Shown one piece after another: positions 52,876-63,149 of a stretch of 64,000 nt of DNA (positions are counted from its first letter, which is position 1; every line of letters begins with the position of its first letter). The DNA lies in the NCBI RefSeq assembly GCF_002163855.1, contig NZ_CP019332.1:2521145-2585144 (forward strand). Direction: 5' to 3'. A model generated the notes under the pieces. That model was not told the origin of the DNA and searched no databases. It worked only from the letters and a program-made list of their open reading frames with translations. This DNA comes from Winogradskyella sp. PC-19 (GTDB taxonomy: Bacteria > Bacteroidota > Bacteroidia > Flavobacteriales > Flavobacteriaceae). Position numbers and translations under genes: made by a program.

Positions 52876-52900
52876 CACTTTATAATTAAATTATTCAATT

Positions 52901-52908
52901 CAAAATTA
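52901..52908 (-). promoter_or_regulatory. -7 element for the DUF1573 gene
   Basis: TAATTTTG on the minus strand matches TAnnTTTG; a second match occurs at 52928-52935. Either could serve; AT-rich context raises the chance of coincidence. Confidence 0.3.
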
Positions 52909-53022
52909 TGTACTTTTTGTTTCTCATCAAAATTAATACGTTGTATAACACACTATTTAACAATAAATATGCTTTTTAGGCATATTCTCTGCATATTTTC
53001 TATTCAAAAAAAGAAATATAAG

Positions 53023-53030
53023 TACTTTTG
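53023..53030 (+). promoter_or_regulatory. -7 element for valS
   Basis: TACTTTTG matches TAnnTTTG, 29 nt before the valS ATG. No -33 TTG is seen in the 17-23 nt upstream range. Confidence 0.42.
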
Positions 53031-53059
53031 TAGGTTATTAGCAAAAACGATACCAAAAA

Positions 53060-55690
53060 ATGGAAATACCTTCAAAATATAGTGCTTCAAGTGTTGAGAG
53101 CAAATGGTACGACTACTGGATGAAAAACAATTATTTTCATTCGACACCAGATGAAAGAGAACCTTATACTATTGTAATACCGCCACCAAACGTAACGGGC
53201 GTATTACACATGGGGCATATGCTTAATAACACGATTCAGGATGTTTTAATCCGTCGCGCACGTTTATTAGGAAAAAATGCTTGTTGGGTTCCTGGAACAG
53301 ATCATGCTTCGATTGCTACAGAAGCTAAGGTTGTTGCTAAATTAAAAGAGCAAGGTATTAATAAAAACGATTTGACTCGGGAAGAGTTTTTAAAGCATGC
53401 TTGGGATTGGACTGAAGAATATGGTGGTGTGATTCTTGAGCAACTGAAGAAGTTGGGTTGTTCTTGTGATTGGGACAGAACCAAATTTACTTTAGATGAT
53501 GACATGTCCGAAGCTGTAATTAAAGTTTTTGTTGATTTATATAATAAAGGCATGATTTATCGCGGATACCGCATGGTAAATTGGGATCCAGAAGCAAGAA
53601 CTACGTTGTCGGATGAAGAAGTAGAATATATTGAAAAACAAGGAAAACTCTATTACATCAATTATAAGATTGAAGACTCTAATGATGTGTTAACCATAGC
53701 TACAACACGTCCTGAAACTTTACTAGGTGATACAGCGATTTGTATCAATCCAAATGACGAAAGGCATATGGGTTTAAAGGGTAAACGTGCAATTGTTCCT
53801 ATTAATAATCGTGTTATTCCTATTATTGAAGACGAATATGTAGATCTTGAATTTGGAACAGGTTGTCTCAAAGTTACTCCAGCTCACGATGAGAATGATA
53901 AAGTTTTAGGAGAAAAGCATAATCTCGAAGTGATTGATATTTTTAATGAAGATGCAACATTGAATTCTTTTGGATTACATTATGAAGATAAAGATCGTTT
54001 CGTTGTTCGTAAAGAAATAGTAAAAGAACTAGAAGAACTTGGTGCTATCGTTAAGATTGAAGACCACACGAATCGTGTTGGAATTTCGGAACGTACAAAG
54101 GCAATTATTGAACCACGTCTTTCTGATCAATGGTTTCTTAAGATGAAAGATTTAGCACAACCTGCTATTGAAGCTGTTTTAGAAACTGAGGATGTAAAGT
54201 TACATCCAAAGCGTTTCAACAATACCTATCGTCATTGGATGGAAAACATTCGTGATTGGAATATTTCTCGTCAGTTACGTTGGGGACAACAAATCCCAGC
54301 ATATTATTATGGAGATGGAAAAGAAGATTTTGTAGTTGCAGAAAATATTAATGAAGCTCTGCAATTAGCAAAAACCAAAACGTCAAATTCTAATCTACAA
54401 GCATCTGATTTACGTCAAGATTCTGACGCTCTTGACACTTGGTTTAGTTCATGGTTATGGCCGATAAGTGTTTTTGACGGTATCAGAAATCCTGAAAATG
54501 AAGAAATCAATTATTATTATCCAACTAATGATTTAGTAACAGGTCCAGATATTTTATTCTTTTGGGTGGCACGTATGATTGTTGCTGGTTATGAGTTTAA
54601 AGGAAAAAGACCTTTTGAAAATGTTTACCTAACAGGTTTGGTTAGAGACAAACAACGACGAAAAATGTCTAAATCATTAGGTAATTCTCCAGATGCATTA
54701 AAACTGATTGAGGATTATGGTGCAGATGGTGTGCGAGTAGGACTACTATTAAGTGCAGCAGCTGGAAATGATTTAATGTTTGATGAAGAGTTATGTAACC
54801 AAGGTAAGTCCTTTGCTAATAAAATTTGGAATGCATTCCGATTAGTCAAAGGATGGGAAGTTGAAGATATTAATCAGCCAGAATCATCAAAATTAGCATT
54901 AGATTGGTATAAAGCTAAATTTCAAAAAGCATTAGCTGAGATGGAAGGTAATTATAACAAATACCGTTTGTCAGATGTGTTGATGACTAGTTATAAGTTA
55001 ATTTACGACGATTTTTGTGGGTGGTTATTAGAAATGATAAAACCAGCGTATGGTCAACCGATAGATTCTAAAACATTTAATGCTGTAATTGAAATATTTG
55101 AGGCTAATCTAAAAGTGCTACATCCATTTATGCCATTCTTAACAGAAGAAATTTGGCAATATATGGCTGAAAGAACACCTGAAGAAGCTTTAATTATTTC
55201 AAAATATCCAAAAGTTGAAACTTCAGATTCTAAAATAATAGAAGATTTTGAATTGGTTAAGGATGCTGTATCAGGAATAAGAACGATTAGGAAAGAAAAG
55301 AACATCGCTTTTAAAGATGCTATAGAATTGTCTGTAATAAATAATGAAAATTTAGACACATCTTACAATTCAGTTATTGCTAAAATGGGTAATATTTCCG
55401 AATTGCAAACGGTAGATACTGCAATTGAAGGAGCATTGACATTTAGAGTTAAGTCTAACGAATATTTTATTCCAATGGCTGGTGCAATAAATGTAGAAGA
55501 AGAAATCGAAAAATTAACTGAAGAATTAAAGTATACTGAGGGGTTTTTAAAATCTGTTCAGAAAAAATTGTCTAACGAGCGTTTTGTAAATAATGCACCT
55601 GAGCAAGTTGTAGCTTCTGAAAAGAAAAAAGAAGCTGATGCTTTAGCTAAGATTGAAACTATAAATAAAAGCTTGTCAAGCCTAAAATAA
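53060..55690 (+). CDS. valS: Valyl-tRNA synthetase
   Basis: This 876-residue class Ia synthetase has HMGH (H50-H53) in GVLHMGHMLNN as the HIGH motif, and KMSKS in RRKMSKSLGNSPD. The editing domain (~190-345, ATTRPETLLGDTAICINP, AHDEND) and the C-terminal coiled-coil (KLTEELKYTEGFLKSVQKKLSNERF) are present. Size is standard for Bacteroidota ValRS. It is followed by a good terminator. Confidence 0.98.
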   Translation: MEIPSKYSASSVESKWYDYWMKNNYFHSTPDEREPYTIVIPPPNVTGVLHMGHMLNNTIQDVLIRRARLLGKNACWVPGTDHASIATEAKVVAKLKEQGINKNDLTREEFLKHAWDWTEEYGGVILEQLKKLGCSCDWDRTKFTLDDDMSEAVIKVFVDLYNKGMIYRGYRMVNWDPEARTTLSDEEVEYIEKQGKLYYINYKIEDSNDVLTIATTRPETLLGDTAICINPNDERHMGLKGKRAIVPINNRVIPIIEDEYVDLEFGTGCLKVTPAHDENDKVLGEKHNLEVIDIFNEDATLNSFGLHYEDKDRFVVRKEIVKELEELGAIVKIEDHTNRVGISERTKAIIEPRLSDQWFLKMKDLAQPAIEAVLETEDVKLHPKRFNNTYRHWMENIRDWNISRQLRWGQQIPAYYYGDGKEDFVVAENINEALQLAKTKTSNSNLQASDLRQDSDALDTWFSSWLWPISVFDGIRNPENEEINYYYPTNDLVTGPDILFFWVARMIVAGYEFKGKRPFENVYLTGLVRDKQRRKMSKSLGNSPDALKLIEDYGADGVRVGLLLSAAAGNDLMFDEELCNQGKSFANKIWNAFRLVKGWEVEDINQPESSKLALDWYKAKFQKALAEMEGNYNKYRLSDVLMTSYKLIYDDFCGWLLEMIKPAYGQPIDSKTFNAVIEIFEANLKVLHPFMPFLTEEIWQYMAERTPEEALIISKYPKVETSDSKIIEDFELVKDAVSGIRTIRKEKNIAFKDAIELSVINNENLDTSYNSVIAKMGNISELQTVDTAIEGALTFRVKSNEYFIPMAGAINVEEEIEKLTEELKYTEGFLKSVQKKLSNERFVNNAPEQVVASEKKKEADALAKIETINKSLSSLK

Positions 55691-55711
55691 GTTTTTTTAA
55701 ATGAAAATTAT

Positions 55712-55742
55712 AAAGCCTTGCATTAATTTGTGAGGCTTTTTT
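55712..55742 (+). terminator. Rho-independent terminator after valS
   Basis: The stem AAAGCCTTGCA / TGTGAGGCTTT (55712-55722 and 55729-55739, two G-T wobbles, 6-nt loop) is followed by T. It lies just before the convergent end of rodA. Confidence 0.82.
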
Positions 55743-55744
55743 GT

Positions 55745-57025
55745 TTACCATTCATTAATCCTATTACTATCTAGCTTAATAAAAATAAAAAGCAAAATCG
55801 TAAAGCCCCAAAGCCCAGAGCCACCGTAACTAAAAAAGGGTAGTGGTATACCAACTGTTGGTATTAATCCCATAACCATACCGATATTTATTGTAAAATG
55901 TACAAATAGTATAGACGCAACTCCGTAGCCATAGACACGGCTAAATTGTGATTTTTGTTGTTCTGATAAGTATAAGATTCTAATAATAAGAAATACGAAA
56001 AGAATAACAACAATACTAGAACCCAAAAAGCCCCATTCTTCGCCAACAGTACTAAAAATATAGTCGGTATCTTGTTCTGGTACAAATTTACCGGTGGTAC
56101 GTGTACCTTCCATGAAGCCTTTTCCCCAAAATCTTCCGGAGCTAATTGCTTCTTCGGATTGAATTAGGTTATAGGCTTCACGTTTTTTCATAAGCTCTAA
56201 TTTAGCTGGGTCTTTTTCTAAACGTAGCCAAAGACTAATTCGGTTTTGCTGGTGTGGTTTTAAAACATGATTGTAAAATTGTTTCACCCCTAATGCAAAT
56301 ACTGTACATGCGACCAAAATTATTAAAGATTGAGGTATTGAGATACGTTTTTTTCGATTTAAAAAATATGCTGCCAAAAGTATTATTATGGAAATTAAAG
56401 CAGTAATTTTTACACCATATTTTAAGGATAACACAGCCACTACTATTAAAGAAAACCCTAGCAATAAATAGATTTTCTGTAAACCTTCTCTAAAAAAGAC
56501 AAAGAAAAATGCGCCATATACTATTGTGCTTCCAGCATCATTTTGTAGTAAAATTAATAGGGCAGGCAAAAAAATAATAGCAGCAGCTTTTAGCTGGTCT
56601 CTAATGTTTTTCAGATTGGTTTGTATATCGCTAATATATTTAGCGACTGCTAAAGCGGTTGCAAATTTAGCAAATTCACTAGGTTGTATAGTCATACTGC
56701 CAATGCCATACCATGAGCGTGCACCGTTTATATCTTTTCCGAATACAAATAAGCCTAGTAGAGCTAATATGGCACCAATGTATATGAGGCTAGCAAATCT
56801 TTCATAAAACTTGGCGTCAACTGAAAGCGTGAGTAAAATGATGATAAGAGATGTCCCAATAAAAATAAGTTGCTTTCCATAGGAATTTCCCATATCAAAA
56901 TAACTTGTGATTTCACCTGTATGAGATGCTGACATTATATTAACATACCCAAAACCAACAAGTAATATGTAGATAAGTATTGTTATCCAATCAAATCCAA
57001 AACGTCTCTGATTCTCTCTTATCAT
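55745..57025 (-). CDS. rodA: Peptidoglycan glycosyltransferase RodA
   Basis: This 426-residue SEDS-family polymerase elongates the side-wall glycan with PBP2. About ten membrane spans are apparent. Key SEDS stretches are GARSWYGIGSMTIQPSEFAKFATALAVA, NDAGSTIVYGAFFF and the C-terminal IPLPFFSYGGSG. It overlaps mrdA by 4 nt, last gene of the cell-shape operon. Confidence 0.96.
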   Translation of the reverse strand: MIRENQRRFGFDWITILIYILLVGFGYVNIMSASHTGEITSYFDMGNSYGKQLIFIGTSLIIILLTLSVDAKFYERFASLIYIGAILALLGLFVFGKDINGARSWYGIGSMTIQPSEFAKFATALAVAKYISDIQTNLKNIRDQLKAAAIIFLPALLILLQNDAGSTIVYGAFFFVFFREGLQKIYLLLGFSLIVVAVLSLKYGVKITALISIIILLAAYFLNRKKRISIPQSLIILVACTVFALGVKQFYNHVLKPHQQNRISLWLRLEKDPAKLELMKKREAYNLIQSEEAISSGRFWGKGFMEGTRTTGKFVPEQDTDYIFSTVGEEWGFLGSSIVVILFVFLIIRILYLSEQQKSQFSRVYGYGVASILFVHFTINIGMVMGLIPTVGIPLPFFSYGGSGLWGFTILLFIFIKLDSNRINEW

Positions 57026-58953
57026 TTGCTGTCTATTTTTGCTTTTAGATATTTTAAAGCTTCAAACTCTTCTTGAGGAATAGTTTCTAAAGTTGTCTCT
57101 CTGTTGATTTTGAATGGCTCACCAGAATAAGGTTTTTTATACTCGTGTTCTAATGAGTGCGATAATACAAAGTTTTCTAAATCTGTTCTTGTTATTTCGT
57201 TTTTGAGATATTTTTCAATCATTAAACTCGCCATTTTTCCAGCAAATCGACTTCCGAAATAACCATTTTCGATAAAAACAGCTATTGCAATTTTCGGATT
57301 GTCTTTTGGTGCAAAAGCTATAAAAATAGAGTGGTCGGTAAGTTGCGTTTTGGTACTGTCAATAATGGCAAAATTTTCGGCAGTTCCTGTTTTACCACAA
57401 ATATCAATACCTCTAACTTTTAGCATTTCAGCAGTTCCTTTGTTATACACATCGAACATACCTTGTATAACTGGTTCAAAATGTTTTTTAGCAATAGTGG
57501 TGTAATTAGGTGTTGTGTATTTTGAAGGAATTGTATCATTCTCAATATTCTTAATGATATGAGGTGTGTAATAATAGCCACGATTACCAATAGCAGCTGC
57601 CATATTTGCCAATTGTATTGGCGTGGCTAAAACTTCTCCTTGTCCAATGGCATTGGATAATGTGAAAGTTGGATACCATTTGCCTTTACCGTGAGCTCTG
57701 TCATAAGTTATAGCTGCTGGGATTTTGCCCGGTTGACCAACGGATAAGTCATTCCCGAGGTAATTGCCTAGCCCAAAACTTTTAACGTGGTTACTCCATG
57801 TATCCATTGACTTTGCTGGAGTATCATATTTATTCATGATTTTTAGATACACATTTGCAAAATAAGCATTACAGGATTCATAAATGCCTAAGTTCATATT
57901 TGCAGGACTTCTGTGAGCATGACAACCCATTTTTCTATTTCCATAGTTAAAACCCATGCTACATCTAAATGTATCATTAGTGTCTATAACACCTTCTTGT
58001 AAACCTATTAATGCATTTATAGTTTTAAATGGAGAACCAGGAGGATACATGGCTTGTAAGCCTCTATCAAACAAAGGTTGTGCAAGACTATCATTATAAA
58101 GCTTGGTAAAGTTTTTTGATCGTTCTCTTCCGACCAGTAAGTTAGGGTTATATGTAGGTCCAGAGACCATTGCTAATATTTCTCCACTACTAGGTTCAAT
58201 AACTACAATACCACCACGTTTGTTTGTCATTAATAATTCGCCATACTCTTGTAATTTTGAATCTATGGTTATAGTAATGTCTTTTCCAGGTTGCGCTATT
58301 GTATCATTTTTGCCACCTTTAAAAGCTCCTAAATCTCTATTAAATCTATCTTTTTGAATAAACTTTGTACCTTTTATTCCTCGAAGAATTTTTTCATAAG
58401 TTTTCTCAACACCTTGTTTGCCAATTAAATCACCTTTTCCATAATAACCATCTTTGTTTATGATGGCTTGATTTACTTCTCCAATATCGCCAAGAACATT
58501 AGCTCCAATAGTTTTTCGATATGTTCTGATAGAACGTTTTTGGATGTAAAATCCATCATACTTTCGCATTTTTTCTTGTAAAACAGCATAATCATCTTTA
58601 GCTAAATTTGAAAGAAAAACATAAGGCAACCTTGGAGAATAATTTTTGGCTTTCTCTAGTGTCTTGTGAAATTTTTCTTCGGTTATTTTTAGAAGAGAGC
58701 AAAATTCTGAAATATCAAATTCTTCAACTTCTCTAGGAATAACCATCACATCATAAGATGGTTGATTTGCTACTAAGAGTTCACCGTTTCTATCATAAAC
58801 ATAACCGCGTTTAGGATATGTAAATACTTTTCTGACAGCCGTATCGTCCAAGGGATTATAGTTTTTTGAACTATGAACCTGAAGATAATATAGTCGCGCA
58901 ATAAAAGCGATACCTACAAATACAACTAGCGTTAATAGTAACAGTTTTCTCAT
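57022..58953 (-). CDS. mrdA: Penicillin-binding protein 2 (transpeptidase)
   Basis: This 643-residue class B PBP cross-links side-wall peptidoglycan. An N-terminal anchor (~5-22) and the PBP dimerisation domain (~60-220) come first. The transpeptidase motifs are SPFK in MYPPGSPFKTI (SxxK), SCN in YESCNAYF (SxN) and KTG in ICGKTGTAENFA. It overlaps mreD upstream and rodA downstream by 4 nt each. The catalytic serine motif is intact. Confidence 0.97.
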   Translation of the reverse strand: MRKLLLLTLVVFVGIAFIARLYYLQVHSSKNYNPLDDTAVRKVFTYPKRGYVYDRNGELLVANQPSYDVMVIPREVEEFDISEFCSLLKITEEKFHKTLEKAKNYSPRLPYVFLSNLAKDDYAVLQEKMRKYDGFYIQKRSIRTYRKTIGANVLGDIGEVNQAIINKDGYYGKGDLIGKQGVEKTYEKILRGIKGTKFIQKDRFNRDLGAFKGGKNDTIAQPGKDITITIDSKLQEYGELLMTNKRGGIVVIEPSSGEILAMVSGPTYNPNLLVGRERSKNFTKLYNDSLAQPLFDRGLQAMYPPGSPFKTINALIGLQEGVIDTNDTFRCSMGFNYGNRKMGCHAHRSPANMNLGIYESCNAYFANVYLKIMNKYDTPAKSMDTWSNHVKSFGLGNYLGNDLSVGQPGKIPAAITYDRAHGKGKWYPTFTLSNAIGQGEVLATPIQLANMAAAIGNRGYYYTPHIIKNIENDTIPSKYTTPNYTTIAKKHFEPVIQGMFDVYNKGTAEMLKVRGIDICGKTGTAENFAIIDSTKTQLTDHSIFIAFAPKDNPKIAIAVFIENGYFGSRFAGKMASLMIEKYLKNEITRTDLENFVLSHSLEHEYKKPYSGEPFKINRETTLETIPQEEFEALKYLKAKIDSK

Positions 58954-59453
58954 TTACGAGTTTTGAATAATAGAATAAGTATTAGACTCAGACTTACGGT
59001 GAATATGCCAGAGAATAACGCCTTTTTTAATAAAAGAATTATCTGCGAAATGTTAAAAATTTCGAGATAAAAAAGTATTATATGGTGAAAAATAACACAA
59101 CCGCTAACATACATTATAAGAGCCCCAATGTCTGTATGACCAAACTTTAGATTTTGATGGTCATACATAGTCCCAAAAGCATATTTTAAAAATACAGGTC
59201 TAGCAAATGCTAAGCACACTGATGCACCAGCATGAACACCTCCAGAATCTAAAAACATATCTACAAGTAATCCAAGATTAAATGCAAGAATTAAAAATAA
59301 TAATCGGTTATTTTTTACAGGGAATAATAAAATAAAAATGATGTAAATAAAAGGATTTATGTATCCCAAAAAATTAATATTATTGCAAATTGTGACTTGT
59401 ACTAAAAGAATTACTATAAACCTTATGATATTTAAACTTATGCTATTATTCAT
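58950..59453 (-). CDS. mreD: Rod shape-determining protein MreD
   Basis: This 167-residue inner-membrane protein has about five hydrophobic segments. Sequence conservation in MreD is low, but size, topology and the fixed place between mreC and mrdA identify it. NINFLGYINPFIYIIFILLFP and GLLVDMFLDSGGVHAGASV are typical Bacteroidota MreD stretches. It overlaps mreC by 8 nt. Confidence 0.92.
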   Translation of the reverse strand: MNNSISLNIIRFIVILLVQVTICNNINFLGYINPFIYIIFILLFPVKNNRLLFLILAFNLGLLVDMFLDSGGVHAGASVCLAFARPVFLKYAFGTMYDHQNLKFGHTDIGALIMYVSGCVIFHHIILFYLEIFNISQIILLLKKALFSGIFTVSLSLILILLFKTRK

Positions 59454-60267
59454 TATTAAGTTCTTCTAGAGTTTTTAACTCCTCGATATCATTATTTTTT
59501 ATAATATATACATGCTGAAGGGTTGTCATATCATTAAATAGACGTACTTGGATTGTGTAAGTATCTCCACCAGTATCAGTCGTAAATTCTTCAACCTTAC
59601 CAATTTCAATGCCTTTTGGGAAAATTGCTGATTGTCCTCCAGTGACTATTGTGTCTCCAATGTTTAGCTTTGCAAATTTAGAGACATCTTCCAATTGCGC
59701 AAAGTAAGGAGAATTTGTATCCCATGTCAGTGAGCCACTTTGATTGGATGATTTAAGCTTTGCATTGATACGACTTTTTTTACTTAAAATAGAGAGTACA
59801 GTTGAATACTTGTTCGAAGTGTTATCTATAATTCCAACTATACCTTTTGAGGTAATAACTCCAAAATCTTGCTGAATACTGTCACGTAATCCTCGATTAA
59901 TGGTCAAGTAATTATTTGGAGAATCGTAGCTATTCTTATAAACTTCAGCAGATATTATATCAAATTGTTCATCATTAAAACTAGAATTATCTATAATATT
60001 TTGACTAACCTTGTTAGTATTTAATAGCTGTTCACGAAGTAATTTGTTTTCTTCAACTAAGATTGAATTTTGCTCTTTTAAATCAAAGTACTGTCCTATG
60101 CTATTTACTGTACCATATACGCCACCAGTTAGGCTATTAGCAGAGTTTATAAATTGACTTTTATGGTAAGAGTGTGATTGAATTGTAAGGGATAATGCAA
60201 TACCAAAGAGTAATAAAAACAATAGAAATGTTTTGTTTCTAATTACAAAATTGAAAATTTGTTGCAT
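59446..60267 (-). CDS. mreC: Cell-shape protein MreC
   Basis: This 273-residue bitopic protein has an N-terminal span (~12-28), a coiled-coil (~55-90, LKEQNSILVEENKLLREQLL), and the periplasmic beta-domains with NNYLTINRGLRDSIQQDFGVI, GIVGIIDN and IGDTIVTGGQSAIFPKGIEIG. It links MreB to the PBP2-RodA machinery. The gap to mreB is 9 nt, and it overlaps mreD. Confidence 0.95.
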   Translation of the reverse strand: MQQIFNFVIRNKTFLLFLLLFGIALSLTIQSHSYHKSQFINSANSLTGGVYGTVNSIGQYFDLKEQNSILVEENKLLREQLLNTNKVSQNIIDNSSFNDEQFDIISAEVYKNSYDSPNNYLTINRGLRDSIQQDFGVITSKGIVGIIDNTSNKYSTVLSILSKKSRINAKLKSSNQSGSLTWDTNSPYFAQLEDVSKFAKLNIGDTIVTGGQSAIFPKGIEIGKVEEFTTDTGGDTYTIQVRLFNDMTTLQHVYIIKNNDIEELKTLEELNNE

Positions 60268-60276
60268 TATTTAGCT

Positions 60277-61305
60277 TTATTTAATCAATACGCTTTTGTA
60301 TTTAGCTAGATTTTTCAGAGTAATTCCAGTACCACGAACAACTGCTCTTAATGGGTCTTCTGCAATATAAACAGGTAAATCTGTTTTTTGAGACAAACGT
60401 TTGTCTAGACCTCTAAGCATCGAGCCACCACCGGCTAAATAAATTCCTGTATTGTAAATATCTGCTGCTAATTCTGGAGGCGTCTGAGATAAAGTTTCCA
60501 TAACAGAATCCTCTACTCTTAAGATAGATTTGTCTAGTGCTTTTGCAATTTCTCGATATGAGATTTGAACCTGTTTCGGTTTACCAGTTAATAAATCTCG
60601 TCCTTGAACGCTCATATCTTCTGGTGGCAAATCTAAATCTTCAGTAGCAGCACCAATTTGTATTTTAATTTTTTCGGCTGTACGGTCACCAACGTAAAGA
60701 TTGTGTTGTGTACGCATGTAATAAATGATATCATTTGTAAATACATCACCAGCAACCTTAACAGATTTGTCACATACAATACCACCTAAGGCAATAACGG
60801 CAATCTCTGTTGTGCCTCCACCAATATCTACAATCATGTTACCTTTTGGTTGCATGATGTCTACGCCAATACCAATAGCTGCAGCCATTGGTTCATGGAT
60901 CAAATAAACTTCCTTGCCATTAACGCGTTCACAAGATTCCTTTACTGCTCGCATTTCTACTTCAGTAATTCCAGAGGGAATACAGACAACCATGCGTAAA
61001 GAAGGGTTGAATAATTTTTTCTTTAAAGCAGGGATGTTTTTGATAAATAAATTTATCATTTGCTCTGACGCATCAAAATCTGCAATTACACCGTCTTTTA
61101 ATGGACGAATTGTTTTTATATTCTCGTGTGTCTTACCTTGCATCATGTTGGCTTCTTTACCAACAGCAATTATTTTTCCTGAAATTCTGTCTCTGGCAAC
61201 AATCGATGGGCTGTCGACAACGACTTTGTCATTGTGAATAATTAATGTGTTTGCGGTACCTAAATCAATAGCTATTTCTTCTGTTAGGAAGTCAAAAAAT
61301 CCCAT
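60277..61305 (-). CDS. mreB: Actin-like cell-shape protein MreB
   Basis: This 342-residue bacterial actin has phosphate-1 IDLGTANTLI, phosphate-2 IVDIGGGTTEIAVIALGG, adenosine motif IYLAGGGSMLRGLDKRL, and HEPMAAAIGIG. The N-terminal amphipathic membrane-binding stretch is MGFFDFLTEEIAI. It is first gene of the five-gene mre-mrd unit, 170 nt after purH on the same strand; that spacer shows no clear terminator or -7 match, so read-through from purH is possible. Confidence 0.97.
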   Translation of the reverse strand: MGFFDFLTEEIAIDLGTANTLIIHNDKVVVDSPSIVARDRISGKIIAVGKEANMMQGKTHENIKTIRPLKDGVIADFDASEQMINLFIKNIPALKKKLFNPSLRMVVCIPSGITEVEMRAVKESCERVNGKEVYLIHEPMAAAIGIGVDIMQPKGNMIVDIGGGTTEIAVIALGGIVCDKSVKVAGDVFTNDIIYYMRTQHNLYVGDRTAEKIKIQIGAATEDLDLPPEDMSVQGRDLLTGKPKQVQISYREIAKALDKSILRVEDSVMETLSQTPPELAADIYNTGIYLAGGGSMLRGLDKRLSQKTDLPVYIAEDPLRAVVRGTGITLKNLAKYKSVLIK

Positions 61306-61475
61306 GCGTTATTCTAGTATTTTGGGGTGTGTATTCTCTTAAATTATTGGCTGTACGTAAATGTAATAAATTATACGGTATTTAATGCTTTATGGACGTT
61401 TATTGCGAGCTTTTTTTTATAATCGTTTAAAAACATTAAAATTTTGACAAAAAGATTTCTGCTATGAAAAGAAAT

Positions 61476-63005
61476 CTAGTGTTTAAAATGGCGTGTTCCT
61501 GTGAATACCATTGATACATCATTAGCATCGCAATAATTAATACTTAATTCATCTTTTATCGAACCTCCAGGTTGAATTACTGAAACAATACCTGCATTAT
61601 CTGCAATTTCTACACAATCAGGGAAAGGAAAAAATGCATCACTCGCCATTACAGCGCCTTTTAAGTCAAAATTGAAAGACTGTGCTTTATGAATCGCTTG
61701 ATTAAGCGCATCGACACGACTTGTTTGTCCAGTTCCGCTGGCGCACAATTGTTTACCTTTTACCAAAACTATAGTATTAGATTTGGTATGCTTACATATT
61801 TTTGAAGCAAAAATTAAATCTTCAATTTGTGCTAAAGTTGGTGTAGTTTTAGTTACCGATTTTAAATCTTCTGGACAATCAGTTTTAGCATCTCTTTCTT
61901 GAACTAAAGCTCCATTTAAGCAAGTTCTTACAGTAGTTTTTGGTAACTCAACATCATTTAGAATTAAAAGAATTTTATTTTTCTTTCCTTTTAAAATAGC
62001 TAACGCATCATCACTAAATGAAGGCGCAATAACCACTTCGCAGAATAGTTTGTGTATTTCTTCAGCAGTAGCTGCGTCAATTTCGGTATTAGAAATTAAT
62101 ATGCCACCAAAAGCAGAAACTGGGTCACCAGCTAATGCATCTACATAAGCTTGATAAACAGAACTGCGTTGCGCAAAACCACACGCATTATTATGTTTTA
62201 AGATAGCAAATGTTGGTGCTTCTCCCTTAAATTCAAAAATTAAATTTACGGCAGCGTCTACATCTAAAAGATTATTGTAACTTAAATCTTTTCCATGTAA
62301 TTTTGTAAACATCGCATCAAAATCTCCAAAGAAAAATCCTTTCTGGTGAGGGTTTTCTCCGTAACGTAAAACTTTACCGTTTGTTTCAGAAACCTTTAAA
62401 GATGCTATCTCATGATTTTTATTGAAATAGTTAAAAATTGCCGAATCATAATGTGATGAAACATTAAACGCTTTTGCAGCAAAACGCTTTCTGTCATCTT
62501 CAGAGGTTTCACCATTCTTAGAATTTAAAAGATCTAAAAATTCAGAATAATCATCAACAGAAGAAACACAAGTTACATCTGCATAATTTTTTGCAGCAGC
62601 TCTAATTAAAGAAATACCACCTATATCAATTTTTTCAATGATATCTTGGTTGCTAGCTCCAGAGGCTACTGTTTTTTCAAACGGATATAAATCTACAATG
62701 ACTAAGTCTATTTGTGGGATTTCAAATTCTTTTAGTTCAGAAACATCACCTTCATGATTTTGACGGTTTAAGATACCTCCAAACACTTTTGGGTGTAATG
62801 TCTTTACACGTCCTCCAAGTATTGAAGGGTAAGATGTAACATCTTCGACAGGTACGACATTAATACCTAGGTCTTTAATGAATTTCTCTGTTCCTCCTGT
62901 CGAGTAAATTGTTACGCCAAGGTCATTAAGTTTTTTTACGATTGGTTCTAGTCCATCCTTACTAAATACCGAAATTAGTGCCGATGAAATGGTTTTGTTG
63001 CTCAT
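61476..63005 (-). CDS. purH: Bifunctional AICAR transformylase / IMP cyclohydrolase
   Basis: This 509-residue enzyme performs the last two steps of purine synthesis. The N-terminal MGS-like cyclohydrolase domain (to ~200) has VTIYSTGGTEKFI and GGRVKTLHPKVFGGIL; the C-terminal transformylase has LRYGENPHQKGFFF, the catalytic Lys-His stretch AILKHNNACGFAQ, SDAFFPFPDCVE and GGSIKDE. Its length matches flavobacterial PurH. It is divergent from the permease gene, with 144 nt between starts. Confidence 0.97.
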   Translation of the reverse strand: MSNKTISSALISVFSKDGLEPIVKKLNDLGVTIYSTGGTEKFIKDLGINVVPVEDVTSYPSILGGRVKTLHPKVFGGILNRQNHEGDVSELKEFEIPQIDLVIVDLYPFEKTVASGASNQDIIEKIDIGGISLIRAAAKNYADVTCVSSVDDYSEFLDLLNSKNGETSEDDRKRFAAKAFNVSSHYDSAIFNYFNKNHEIASLKVSETNGKVLRYGENPHQKGFFFGDFDAMFTKLHGKDLSYNNLLDVDAAVNLIFEFKGEAPTFAILKHNNACGFAQRSSVYQAYVDALAGDPVSAFGGILISNTEIDAATAEEIHKLFCEVVIAPSFSDDALAILKGKKNKILLILNDVELPKTTVRTCLNGALVQERDAKTDCPEDLKSVTKTTPTLAQIEDLIFASKICKHTKSNTIVLVKGKQLCASGTGQTSRVDALNQAIHKAQSFNFDLKGAVMASDAFFPFPDCVEIADNAGIVSVIQPGGSIKDELSINYCDANDVSMVFTGTRHFKH

Positions 63006-63149
63006 TATGTTGTGTTGTAAATTTTGAAAGCATAAAAATACTCATAACTCCAAAAAAAGAAGACCAAAAAAACTACTTTGTTTCAGTTTTTTGTAACATA
63101 AAATTGTTGACAACGTCTTATGATTATATTTATAGAAAATTAAAGGCCA

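Noticed and set aside
53023-53059. T-box leader for valS
   Set aside because: Only ~30 bases separate the -7 element from the ATG, too short for a T-box, and the terminator-antiterminator pair is absent.
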